From Lepidurus packardi (Eukaryota > Arthropoda > Branchiopoda > Notostraca > Triopsidae), in contig JAKZAN010000005.1 of the NCBI GenBank assembly GCA_023053545.1, positions 11,842,001-11,906,000 on the forward strand: a stretch of DNA of 64,000 bases. The letters are read 5' to 3'. Shown one piece after another: positions 28,784 through 41,229 of this stretch (the stretch's first letter is position 1; each line of letters starts with the position of its first letter). The position numbers and the translations under genes are program-made. The notes below the pieces were generated by a model. The model had not been told where the DNA came from. It did not search any database and saw nothing but the letters and a program-made list of their open reading frames with translations.

Positions 28784-31700
28784 AAGAGGAATATCCTGTA
28801 CAAAAAGAATCCTACTGACCAAAGAAAAAAAAATCTTTCAGAAAAAAAAGTACAAGTCTTTGGAATCAAGACTGAACATCTTTAACCCCGCAAATTGCTA
28901 ATTAAAAGCTTTAAAAAAATCGCCTTACTTGGCTCCTCACGTTTTGAACACACTTTCACCTTTTCCAATACGATAATAAAAATTCACCTCCCTCCCAAAT
29001 TTTATTCCCAGTGAAATCACCAGAAATTTTGTATGACAAATTTCTATGGGCTAATTTCTGTATTGCTTGGCAGTTTTAGAATATTTTGGTGGAGAGGGAA
29101 GAATTCCTCCTGCTGGTTATGATCCTGGGAATAATTTTTGTGAGTTTTACCAAATAAAACAATATATTTGGGGGTCAAGGGGAAGAAATATTACTGGGGA
29201 AGAAATATTTCTGGCCAAAAAAAAATAATTCTGAATTCAAAAATAGTACAAGTGAACTAATGAGTGGACATTCTTTTTTATTTGTCCACAGAAGACCTGA
29301 GCCCAGCCTTCTTTCCCACTGCAGGAGATATGTGGAGTCATCACCCAGCACTGGCGTACAGTGCTGCAGCAGCAGCAGCGGCGGCAGCAGCGGCAGAATT
29401 ACCCGGAGCGGCCCTTCATCAAGCGGCCATGGCCGTCCATCCTGCCTTACATCCACAACTGCCCGTACGTTTCTTTCACCAGCTTCATCACGGGCATGGG
29501 CCCGCCTCTCAGCCCTGACTGATCCTGGGGGCAGGGGCGCAAGGCGGGGCCTGTTGGGGGCGATGGGAGGAGGAGGACAAGTATGCCGACGACGAATTAC
29601 AGCTATACCAAGACATACACATGATGGATAAACAAGTTAGCTACAACACGCCTCCTTTTATCTTGCCTCCCGAAGCCAGCACAGCCCCTGCCCCGCCCAC
29701 GTACCGGGGAGCCAAGGTGCGAGCTATAAACTACTCTTTCTCTCTCTCTGAGTCTCGCTCTCGATCTACTCCCTCCTTCTCCTCCTGAACGTCGTTCTCT
29801 TACTTTTATGTTCGTTCAGAAAGTTTTATCCTCTTTCTCCTTCACTACTTGCACTGCGAGAAAACCGAAACTCCCTTGCAGTTACATTTTCAATTCTTTG
29901 ATGACAGAAATAATAGTATATTGCAGCAGAATTAGAAGATTTTTTGTTTTTCCTCTGAGAACATTCGGCACCCTAGTTCCTGACTTGGATTGCATGGAAA
30001 TGGGGGGTGTATTCCTGGGGTAGATATGGGTATTCCTACTCAGATATACATATTTCTGCGCTGAAACGCATATAGCTGTCGGATTTTTTATAATTGAGCA
30101 AAAGGAATCGCCTTAAATGGTGCTACAATTAACCTCAAGATGGACGATTTTCGCTGACGTTCTGAGCAGCGATTTCTATGAATTTCTGTGCAGTCATTTC
30201 TGAATTCCTGACAGAAATTCTGGTAAAACGAAGTTCCAAACTACAAAATGTTCTCCTCTGAACTTCTAAGCAATTAATCTCTGAATTTATCTACAGTAAT
30301 TTTAAGAAATTTTTCACAGTAATTTCCAATTTCTACAGTAATACCAAGATTTCTATGCAGTAGCTTTTATTTTTTTGGAAGTAACGTGTCCAAGGTACAT
30401 TGTTACGCATTGCTGTGCAGCAGTTTCTTCCAATTGCTGTTCAGTTTCTTGAATTTCTACGCAGTAATTTCTACACATCAATAAATATCAAGTAATTAAT
30501 AAAAAAAATGTCTGTTCCTAAACTTGATTTATTTTTTGTTAAAATCAACTTAAAAGCGGGTAGTATCTTAAAACTTATCCCAAACTCGCTAATCCTTCTC
30601 ATAATGCATCAATTTCTGCGCAGAAATATCCAGAACTTCCCTCAAATTGCTTAATTACCTCGAAATTAAGTTTCTATTACTCGGAAGTGGCCTATTAGCT
30701 AATTACCTCCTTGATTCTATAGCTCCAAGCAAATGTTGAAGAACTTTTATTTCTGCATGACTGTCGGATTAGTAATTTCGGAAAGGATCATCACTTCGAG
30801 CACTTCCGAAAGCTCATGTTTCCTTTACATTTTGCATGTTCAAATCCCTCTCTCTTTGACTAGTTTATCCCCCCTCTCCCCCCTTTTTATTCAAATTTCT
30901 GCATACATTTTCCTTTTTTTTGGCACACAATAGGCGCACCTTCGCTCTCCTCCCCAAGTCTCTATAATTTTTTCTCTTAAACTCTCTCCTGAAGAGTGTT
31001 TTTGTTTTCCTTTTTCAAAAAACATTCCTCCCAAACTTTCTAAAGTGAAAAAGATCGCTTTTATTTTGGTACTCAATTTTTCTAATTTAATCTCTTATTT
31101 ATTTCTACCCATATAAAATAAAAATAAAAGACGGGCATGTCTATGGGACATCATCCAGGCTCAGCAGCAGCTGCTCTAGCCTCGATGCACGGATCTTCGC
31201 CTTTCTTGCCCCAGCCAGCCTTGGCCTCCCCAGTGACGACCGCCCCGACCCCAAATTCATTAGGAGGAATGGGAGGAAGTTTAAACCATGCAAATCCTTC
31301 TGGTCAGCCTTTGATAATGAGTTCGGGTAACGCTCCTTGTTCCACTCTTTTTGTGGCAAATTTGGGACAGTTTGTGTCCGAACAAGAATTGAAGGATCTC
31401 TTTGGCAAGTAAGAAATTTTTTTTACATTTAAAAACATGAAATTTTAGAAATTTATTTAAATGTACAAAACTTGCGTTTAAAGAATTTAAAAAATTGAGA
31501 AAATATAGACAGCTTGAACTGAGATTTAATGGAAATTTATGAGGAATAAATGTAAGGAATTAATTTTTTTTTAGTTTCCCTGGATTCTGTCGACTAAGGA
31601 TGCATCATAAAGGGGGTTCGCCTGTGGCCTTTGTGGAATATTCGGATGTCCGGTTTGCCGCCCAGGCCATCCTTGCCTTGCAGGGTTCCTATCTGCTGTC

Positions 31701-32821
31701 GTCGGATAGGGGTGGAGTCAGGATTGAGTTTGCCCGTACGAAAATGATCGAGGGAAGTAGTGGAAGTCCTCCCGGTACCACCACCCTCATGCCTTCGGCT
31801 ATTAATGCTGCCCCCATGGACGTAAGTGTGCCTTTTTATCAGAGTAAAATTAGACATCCAGAGGCAAAAAATATATTTTAAATTAAACCGATATTATTAT
31901 TTATATATTTTCTAAAAATCTGAAATAAATTGAGTAGATTTACTGATATAAAAGGAAGCTTTTGCTAAATTTATAGAAAATTAGAGTGAGTCGTTAAGCG
32001 TAAAGAAGCTTTGGAGTGTTTGAGGGCGTGTTTATCTTAGCCTAGTGGCGTAGTGAACAGTCTTCAGCCAGCTCTGAATTAAGGGCACAGAGTTGCCGTC
32101 GTAATAGAAGTGGAGTTAAGAGATAAAATGAAAAATCAAGAAAAATAGGTCAGGAGGGATGTGAGGAAGTACTCAGTCAATTAGAATCAATCACAAATGG
32201 AATTTTAGGATTTTAGGAAACAAAACAGAACCCAAGAATGCAAGTCATGCAAGCTTTTTCTTTGAACCAAAAAGATCTATTTTTTACCTCGTGAGCCAAA
32301 GGCAACTCGTCGTGTTCCATGTAACAAAAAACCTTCCCATCACATCACAGAAACCGAAGCTTTTCCTTGGGAAGTTTTCTGTGGTTTTATACAAGTTCTT
32401 TATATTTCAGTGTTTTGAACTTTTCCGACGTTGCCACATTTTTTATTTAACTTTCTGGGCAGCATTGTCAGTTTTATTTAAGAACACCGTCTTGTCAGTA
32501 TTTCAGAATATTTCAGATCTTAAATCACATTCCTTCTCTCTTATATTTAGCAATGTACTGTGAATGATTTCCTTTTCACATTTTCCTGCAAATTTCAAGT
32601 TTATTTATTACGTAACTTAACGTTCATTGTCAGGTTACCAAACTGTTATTTCTATCTTGTAATTTGTTTTCAAATCAGTCATGCAGTCTGGGAGTAGGTT
32701 CAAGTTACTAATTTTTGCTTGTATGTTTAAAAATCCCCTTACTTTCGTTACAGAATACTGTATGTTTCTCTTTGTTTACATTTCTCAACAGGGACATACG
32801 TTGGAAGTCGGACCCAACTAG
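14018..32821 (+). CDS. cpo: Couch potato, two-RRM RNA-binding protein (RBPMS/MEC-8 family)
   Basis: RNA-binding protein of the couch potato/RBPMS/MEC-8 family, which regulates RNA processing. Exons: 14018-14104, 27277-27354, 27465-27518, 27860-27922, 28579-28723, 29292-29464, 29603-29716 (tentative), 31131-31408, 31575-31821, 32792-32821 (stop TAG). The phases join into about 422 residues. RRM1 spans exons 2-5: RNP2 is LFVSGL, RNP1 is PVGFVTF, and the loop [11 protein letters not shown] is the longer arthropod cpo form rather than the vertebrate RBPMS form. A histidine/alanine linker with a run of 11 Ala follows. RRM2 spans exons 8-9 ([15 protein letters not shown]), as in MEC-8. The tentative exon 7 stays in frame (38 codons) but has a weak acceptor; an alternative acceptor lies at 29585-29586. 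The ATG at 14018 is the first in-frame Met of that exon; other promoters and N-termini are likely. Intron 1 is 13.2 kb. Confidence 0.93.
14168..14545. repeat. 127-bp tandem repeat, 3 copies, cpo intron 1
   Basis: CTTGCCATCCTCA recurs at 14197, 14324 and 14451, just after the first coding exon. Copies are highly similar and each includes a T-rich run followed by ACAATAAATAAA. Confidence 0.88.
14620..14900. repeat. 142-bp direct duplication, cpo intron 1
   Basis: The segment beginning GTTAAAAACTTCA occurs at 14630 and again at 14772 with few differences. Confidence 0.8.
14901..16694. other. cpo intron 1, no gene seen
   Basis: Purine-rich and T-rich low-complexity intronic sequence. Open frames here lack splice context or domain features. 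Confidence 0.5.
16695..17660. repeat. 22-bp minisatellite inside a larger repeated unit
   Basis: About 15 copies of a 22-23-bp unit (TAGAAATATTTGAAAATATT) fill about 16863-17193. The flank starting AATTGTCCCTA occurs at about 16700, 17223 and 17457, so a composite unit containing a shorter or longer 22-mer array is itself repeated. Confidence 0.9.
17661..19320. other. cpo intron 1, no gene seen
   Basis: Mixed AT-rich and G-rich intronic DNA. Several short open frames have no recognisable feature. Confidence 0.45.
19322..19670. repeat. 20-bp minisatellite with CTGCAG sites, cpo intron 1
   Basis: About 17 copies of a 20-bp unit resembling GCAGAAATAGTAATATAGCT. On the minus strand it produces an artificial Tyr/Leu/Ile-rich repeating frame, which is not a gene. 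Confidence 0.9.
19671..22139. other. cpo intron 1, scattered CAGAAAT/ATTTCTG words
   Basis: No gene. The first ~750 bp is unusually rich in CAGAAAT and its complement, as if derived from decayed copies of the neighbouring 20-bp repeat. Confidence 0.4.
22140..22690. repeat. Degenerate ~360-bp direct duplication, cpo intron 1
   Basis: AGCGCCTCTAGTGGC (about 22158) and AGCGCCTCTGGTGGC (about 22518) each start a similar series: GTAAATTGCTC, then AAGCTT, then CATTGTTTACATTTTG. This looks like an old tandem duplication or two copies of an interspersed element. Confidence 0.65.
22691..26510. other. cpo intron 1, no gene seen
   Basis: Low-complexity CT/GA-rich tracts (23260-23340, 25450-25640) and AT-rich DNA. 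The open frames at 25200-25800 are products of the GA/CT-rich composition. Confidence 0.45.
26515..27085. repeat. 189-bp tandem repeat, 3 copies, before cpo exon 2
   Basis: Copies start near 26530, 26719 and 26908 at CTCGAGTCA and share GCTACTTTTTA and CTTTAATGAAATAGGATG. The third copy is the most diverged. Confidence 0.88.
28288..28400. repeat. Diverged single copy of the 189-bp repeat
   Basis: This copy lies in the intron between cpo exons 4 and 5. It shares CTTTTTCTAAAAGACTC, then CTTATAT and GTGAAATAGGATAG, in the same order as the array at 26515-27085, so the element is dispersed within this gene. Confidence 0.7.
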
Positions 32822-34900
32822 TGCGCTTAACCTTTTGTGAAGCTCAGATACCAAAGCATTCTTTGAAAAAAACAAAACTTCTTTTTCTGTTTGTTATGAT
32901 TATGAAACCGGAGGAAGGAATTAAGCTCTTTCTCCTTGTTCTCCGCTAATTGGCTCCCTTACCCGCGTGAAGAAGCTGACACTTGAAACCTAGATGGCGT
33001 TGACGTATCATGTGTTTGAAATGCAACCTACGAGGAGCAATAATGCGATTATGGTATCGCGGACTTAGAAGGACAAAACTGAAACTAACGTGTGACGTAA
33101 TTGGAACTGTTTGCTTTCCTAGAATTTTTCCCCATCTTCTTTTCCTGATAGTCGTTATATCCTGTGAGTGGTTTTTGTTATAACTTTTGTTTTGTTTTTT
33201 GTCTTTTTGAAAAGTCTGGGATTATTGATGTAATTCCATTCTGGGGACGGGACGGAGGATATAATTGCAATTGTTGTGTCTTTTTGGGTATTTCCCTCTA
33301 TAAGGTTATTTTTTTTATTTTATTTTTCGTAAAAAATGGGGAAAAAAGTTGTTTCTAGAACTTTCGTAAGGTTCTGGAAAACTAGATGGCGACTGTGACG
33401 CCCCCACGTGCGGAGCCGGGTTTATCATTGAGCTTTAAAACTATAGGAGGATTAAGCCTAGGACTTATAGCAATATTTATAGGAATATGATCTGAGATAT
33501 CAGAACATGTGAGGACGTGATCGGATAAATGATTTTCTTTTTTTTTTTGCAATATCAATTTTGAACAGGGGGAGTGACTGGCCCATAGGTATTAAACAGC
33601 CACTAGTTCCCCGTATTTTGTTAATTAGATTTTTTTTTTGTATTTTTATGTGTGTGGTTTTGTTTCTGTTGTGTGCTAAAGGTTATGGAATCTCTTTTCA
33701 AATTCACTTGTGACGTTACTTTCGTTCGTTACGTGTCGTTCGTTCGGGACAGACGACATGTTGCTTAACTTTTTGAATTTCCTCACTCCAGTTTTTGAAA
33801 AAAAAACCGTTCTGCCTAACGTTTAAAAAAAGCAAATTTTTTTCCTTAAAAAAAAAGAATTCCCGAGGTTGGTTCCGTCCATTGCTGTCGCTCAACCAAT
33901 TTGCTAAAGACAAATCTTTCTTGCACTATCCATCCCCTTTCCCTTATTTTCAATTTTTCCCTTCCTCTTCCTCCTTTTTGTTTGTTTTCGTTTCTACTTG
34001 GTCTAACGCTTGGCGACAGAAGCCCCCTCTGTACACTGTCAAACCAATTTTTATCTGTAGCTTATAGACATCTTGTCAAAATGGCCTCCCGGAAGTTAGT
34101 GTAATCATATAAAAATAAGGGCAGGAAAAACAGAGCAAGTTTTCCTTTATTTTGTTATTTTCTATGTCCAAGACGAATAATCGCCCGAGCTGATATTGAA
34201 TTATCGGCGACAGCAATAGTTGTGATGCGACGACAATCGTCATAATGTATAGTAAAAAAATACCCTAAACAAAAAAAAAAAAAACAGTGCGTGCAAAGAA
34301 TTGATGGGATAGCATGGGTTCATCTAACGGATTCTTTCTCCCTTGATTATTTTTTGTCTCTTCCCGGTTAAGATTAATTTCTCAAAAAATTGTCCAGAAA
34401 AAGAAAATTGTAATAGCATTGCTCTGTCTCACTCTCTACCCCCTCCTTTGATAAAAAAAAAAAAAACAAGCTGTGGCCTTTTTTTCTAAAATTGGGTTGA
34501 GAGTCAGAGCCCATTGATATAAGGTTTGCAGCTCAGGTTTATTCCAATTCTTACTATTATTGTTGTAAAACGTATGCAGATCAACATTGCATATCGGTTA
34601 ATTGTTCCCGCTGGCAAACATGGTGGGAATGTATATCTGAACAAACATATCCTTTCCTTGCATGAAAAAACACAACCCACCAAAGGCAGAAAACATTCCC
34701 AGCATTTCTCTCCCCTTGTTCATTTTTCTTGTTTGTCAATTGATTTTTGGTTTGTCCGTGTGACTCGACTCTTGGCCCCACCCATGCTAGTCAGAGACGG
34801 AAGACATGTTTTTCTCCCTCGTGTTTGAAAAGCTACGTGACCAGCAGATTGTGGCAGAATAAAACAAAAACAAACGCTAGGTTTTGGGGGCTTTGATGGA
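32822..34900 (+). other. Presumed cpo 3' UTR and downstream flank
   Basis: No gene is seen after the cpo stop. T-rich runs are frequent. AATAAA at 34858-34863 is one possible polyadenylation signal, and the true 3' end is unknown. ILF2 starts coding at 35390. Confidence 0.35.
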
Positions 34901-35389
34901 AAAAAAGTGAAGAGAGCAGGAAGCGTGGATGTCAGACAACTAATCCTTTATGTGGCGAAAGAAATGTAGACCTATAGAATCGCTAATGGAGGCCGTTTTG
35001 TTGATCTTTGTGCTGGATATATTACCAAAGGGCGAGTGATTTAAATAAAAATTTCGAGTTATAAAGCTGCCTTTTCATTCTCAACCTCTTTTCGGAGAAA
35101 AATCCCATCATAACGTTATGAAAACTAAACTTGTAGTTTGTCTACTAAAAGAAACTACAACAAGAAAACCGTTAATTTCATATTTGAAATATCCGCATGA
35201 AGTATCCGGTGCCAGTTTCTCTCGCTAGATTGCTCTGCCTATAAGACGCCAGCGTTTTTCAGTGAAGGCATTTGTTGTGGTCGGAAAAGATTGTTTTGGG
35301 TCGACTTAAACAGGGGAAAAGTAAGCTGTATGGTGTGTTTTTGGTCTTGTACTATTAATAAAATTATTGTATTAGGTTAACACGTTAAA

Positions 35390-37198
<1,809 letters not shown>

Positions 37199-37359
37199 GT
37201 CTTTTATTGATGGCAACTTGAGAAATACATAACACTACCCAGGATAAGCGTTATTGGAGTTTAAAAATTGACTAGGAACAGTTAGAAGCTCTTAGAAAGG
37301 GAGTCGAAGGAAGTTCGAGCTTCTTAAAAGACGTTTAGGAGATTATTAACGAGTTATTT

Positions 37360-38894
37360 TTACTGGCATGGATTGTTTTCGAGAGGATCCACGTTATTGC
37401 AACTGATCTGAGCAGCGCCAGTACGGAGCGCGTTGTCAGCAGGGATGGGTATGCGAAATAAGGTTCCTCTGGGCATGCAGATGCACAATTTGTATTGGCC
37501 CCAATTGGGATCAAGTTCCGCCGATGTGTGTACGTGGGTGAAGATGGGAATAGCGTTGACATCCAAGTGGATATCCTTGCCAGAGAGGACAATGGTCCCA
37601 TTGACGCTTTTAAGCCACAATTCCTGGTCGGCGGAGATGAGAATTTCCTTGCCAGTCATACTGATGCCTTCGTTTCCGCGTAAACGGACTTGGGCGTCAG
37701 AACTGAGGCTCAAACTGCCGGAATTGGGGCTTACAATGCGGTTGACCAAGGCGGAATTGACGTTTAGCTTCTGCACGCCTTTAGGCAGCCCAAAGTTGGG
37801 GAAAAGAGTAGAAAAAGCCTTTTGCCCGTTATTCTGGGCGTCTAGCATCTCAAAGCGCTCCACATTAGTCACTTCCATGGATTCTGAGCTGATATCTAAG
37901 AAAGCGTCTGCGTGATAGCCATTGTCGACCTAAAGTTAGCCATTTTAGCTTGAAATTCATCGAAGAAGATCGCTTTGGTTACTCTAAAGCTTATTCCACC
38001 ATCGTAAGCTTCTACAGTGACAGGAGACTCGTTGAAGCCGTTGATTTTGCCGTCTTTCTTCACAATTTGACGAAAGTCAATTTGGCCTAGAAATTTGACA
38101 ATGCCTGGCAAGCCAGGAATGACTTCTATGCTTTCCATTGTTGTTGCATCCATGCGCAGAACGCTGTTAATAATACATATTGAACGTTTAGCTTGAATTT
38201 AGCTCATATGAATCATTTCTAATTGTTCAGTAGCGTCCCAGTCAAAATATAGCATGGGGAAGATACCCGTCCAATCAGAGACCGAGTTTGACAGTTAGTC
38301 CTCCCTCAACGCTCGAGCGAAGAGTTACCTTTAGCGCTCCAAGGCTTGAGCTAATGCTTCCCGCTTCGGTTTCTTCGCCCTGGAGAGCTAAACGTAACCA
38401 TTAAGCGCTCGCGATGGGGAAGGACTAACTGGCGAACTCGCTCGCCGATTGGACTACTATCTTCTACACTATTACTTGGACACTTCTAAAGATCTTCTTA
38501 ATAAGTTATTTGAGATTATTAAATAAGCGAAGGGTTTTACCAGTAGATAGTAATGGTGAGCAGTAGGTTGGCTATTGTTGTGGCAAACAAAGCTACAACT
38601 ATGGCCCAAAATAAGTATCCCCTTGGCTGTTTAGCATCGGTTGTTGTAGTAGTTGTAGGTTGAGCGAGAACACCTCGTGATACATTGCTACGTAAGGTAG
38701 CGTTTCTATCTCTGGAAAGCATAAAGAAAATTGTAGTATTTTACTAAGGAATGATGTTGTTAATTTGGTTAGATAAATGCAACTTCTTACAAAGTTAAAG
38801 TACTGCGGGGAATACTACGTTTGACTAGAGCTTTTTCTCCACGTGATAAAGTGGACATCCGCGAACTAGCTCCACCGATTGATAGAGTATCCAT
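37360..38894 (-). CDS. SGCB: Beta-sarcoglycan
   Basis: Type II membrane glycoprotein of the sarcoglycan part of the dystrophin complex. Minus-strand exons: 38894-38791, 38711-38541, 38163-37983, 37929-37360, making 341 residues (human about 318). A cytoplasmic N-terminus of about 65 residues precedes one helix (GYLFWAIVVALFATT...). The extracellular part has the beta-type block RGNEGISMTGKEI and the C-terminal cysteine cluster YKLCICMPRGTLFRI...ISC...NPC, matching beta rather than gamma/delta chains. Intron 3 is only 53 bp; without splicing it the frame closes, and with it the phases match. An out-of-frame ATG at 38908 opens a short overlapping upstream frame that could lower translation. The interspersed element at 38286-38425 sits in intron 2. 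Confidence 0.95.
38286..38425. repeat. Interspersed inverted-repeat-rich element
   Basis: The order of short words GTTAG...CTCAACGCTCGAG...GTTACCTTTAGCGC...GAGCTAAACGTAACC parallels the 3' third of the duplicated units at 1591-2186. It is degenerate. Located in SGCB intron 2. Confidence 0.6.
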
Positions 38895-39510
38895 GTTTTA
38901 AGTTTCATAGAATTTAAGGTAATGCGAATTTTGTTTCCAGCTATTGTTTCCAGCACATGTTTCCAACTACTGTTTATTTTGACTAAAGAATAAGCAATTC
39001 TGGGTTACACAAAGCTAGTGGGAGGCTTTTCTTGAAGATGGGAGTAAACGTGCTAGGAAGGAGCAGAAAGTCGAGCATGCGTTGAACGTTTATTTTTAGA
39101 CACTGGGGCAGTAGTATGTTACCGGCATTCTTGAAACCCTCGCAATTTATATGCACATTTACACGGGCTTAAGCGTAGAAGCGACCATTCCTGACAATCT
39201 TCATCATCAATTTGATCAATTAGCAATTATCATGAGCAATTTACATGATCAATAACGTCATCAATTTTCCATTTACGTAGCTAGCAATGACAAGGCTTAT
39301 TATTCGTGGGTTTATGCGATCTGATAACGTCTTTCCAGTTCTGAATTGCGGTTTGTAAAAGCCATGAAAGAATCTGACGCAAACTGTCAGGAAACCAGGA
39401 AGTTGTTTTATTGTCCTTGGACGAGGGGAAGTTGTGGTTAAAGTCTTATGTGGGTATTGTGTTCAGTATTACAGTGGTTGTAGTAGTAGTAAGTAGCGAT
39501 TTTTTATACC
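38895..39510. other. Intergenic, SGCB to receptor A
   Basis: This region separates two divergently transcribed genes and so should hold both promoters. No clear TATA box or coding segment is visible. Confidence 0.4.
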
Positions 39511-41229
39511 ATGTGGACTGTTGTGAACTTAATCTGCGTTATACTACCTGCTATTACAAGCGAGTATTTACTTTACAAATTCAATAGAAATGAATCGAAT
39601 TTTCCTTAACTACAGTAGCTTTGAAATGTGGAACACCTGGAGTGCCTGCTAATGGCTACCTTAGTTCCTTTAAAGTAGCTTATGACGAAGGTGAAATTGT
39701 TCATGTATTGTGTAATCAATCATTCGAAAAAGTCGCGGACGAAAAGGGTGGAATTCAAATTTGTGTGCTTGGGGTATGGATAGGGACGCCACCTGTGTGC
39801 TGTAAGAGCAACATTCTTTAACTTCATTTCATTTCATTGTCCTAATTTTGGTCTTGTACAGTAGGAAACTTGGCCAACAGTAAAATATGGTTTGGGTCTG
39901 ATTACTCACCCCACTTCGAAGGAAAGTACATCCATAAATTGACGAATGTTTTCGAAAAAGTGTTTATTGACGTTCCATTGTCAAAGAGTATTAACAAGGC
40001 ATTAGTTGTTTTCCGAGGTGGGTCCAAACTAATCTTTATAGTCTTTGTTTCAATTACGTACTTAATTTGATTTCCAAAGTTTATTGACACTATATTTCAA
40101 ATTATCTTTTTAAACTTAAAGTACTCAGTTTATTAAAAAATATATATTTTAGGTAGTATATTGGCTGTAAATAGAAATGGAGACAATGTACCACTCTTAC
40201 AATCCGTGTATTCCCATAATTTGAAACAATTTCATGTCTGCCCATTGCTTAAGGGTCACTTTCAATGTGTTGCGAAAAAGACATTCAATTATGTCAAGGT
40301 AGAAGTGACTCTGGAAGATCGTACGACAGATTTGTACAATGATGGGATCGAAATTATATTAGAAATAGAAGAAAATGGGCTTTTTGTGGCTGACTATACC
40401 AGTGAGTACTGGGGAGTGAATGTACGTGTTATAATTGTTATTTATGACGCATGAATTATTGCCATCTAGGGGTTGAGTGTGGTACTCCATCGGCGCCGCT
40501 GCATGGTATGGTTACTGTTACCGACACCAGTGCCGTGTATCGATGTAAACAAGGGTACCAGCTTAAGGGGCTTGTAACCAAAAAGTGCGAATCATCCAGG
40601 AACGATGGACTTCTCTGGCAGCCAGGCAATCCACTATGTTTAAAAACACCTGGAGTGCACAATGACGTTCCAGAAGGATCAAATAATTTAAACTTGGGTA
40701 ATGAAATGGGACTAATGTAGTAAAAACCCTTAAGAGTTCTTTGGCCGAGGCTTAAAGCAAATACTTGTCTTTTTTAGGGATAGTGGCGGGTTTAATTCTT
40801 GCTGGTTGTTTCGTTCTGGGCTTTTTGATTTTCGCAATGTATTGGCTGTATAGATTAAGAAAGTAAGAATTTCTTGTCGTTTTAGGTTCAATATTACTCA
40901 AAAGAAAAACAAATTACTAATGCGATTTTGTTTAGAGACAGAAACGTGAAGAAACCAGTAGGCATTCCAATGGTAAGCGCTAGTACCCGTGCAAGAGGAT
41001 ACAGTGGATTGGATCCTACTGATGCTTTGTCAAACATGTAAGCCACTTTAAGCCATATACCATTATTATTGACTAGGGCATTTTCAAGCTTGTCGTATGG
41101 TCTTAGTGTTGATAAATTCTACATCATTACATTATCTTTGTATTGCCTTTCTGTAGGCCCTTTAATCATCGGTACCCACCCGGAGTAGAGTACCCGTTCC
41201 TCGTTGGCAATCTGTACAGTGTCAGATAG
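39511..41229 (+). CDS. Receptor A: sushi - novel domain - sushi - TM, ITIM-like tail
   Basis: Predicted 374-residue type I membrane protein; not recognised as a named gene. Exons: 39511-39559 (signal), 39619-39801 (sushi 1), 39862-40017 and 40153-40401 (unrecognised domain), 40470-40697 (sushi 2 and juxtamembrane), 40778-40862 (TM), 40936-41037 and 41157-41229 (tail, TAG). Sushi 1 runs from KCGTPG to PPVCC with an extra adjacent Cys; sushi 2 from ECGTP to NPLC. The middle domain has a paired-Cys motif CPLLKGHFQC. The TM is GIVAGLILAGCFVLG... with a basic stop-transfer YRLRK. The tail contains VEYPFL, fitting V-x-Y-x-x-L, and ends early at NLYSVR without the second tyrosine pair of its paralogues. 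The exon 1 donor is GC rather than GT (AATTACAA|GCGAGT in alignment with receptor D). It is the first and most diverged intact member of the cluster. Confidence 0.82.

Noticed and set aside
29260..29631. 123-codon frame of Ser/Gly/Arg-rich sequence
   Set aside because: It overlaps the cpo alanine-run exon in another frame; the cpo frame is the one joined by splice phase to RRM1.
37433..37915. 160-codon plus-strand frame between ILF2 and SGCB
   Set aside because: Antisense of the last SGCB exon, whose minus-strand product is clearly beta-sarcoglycan.
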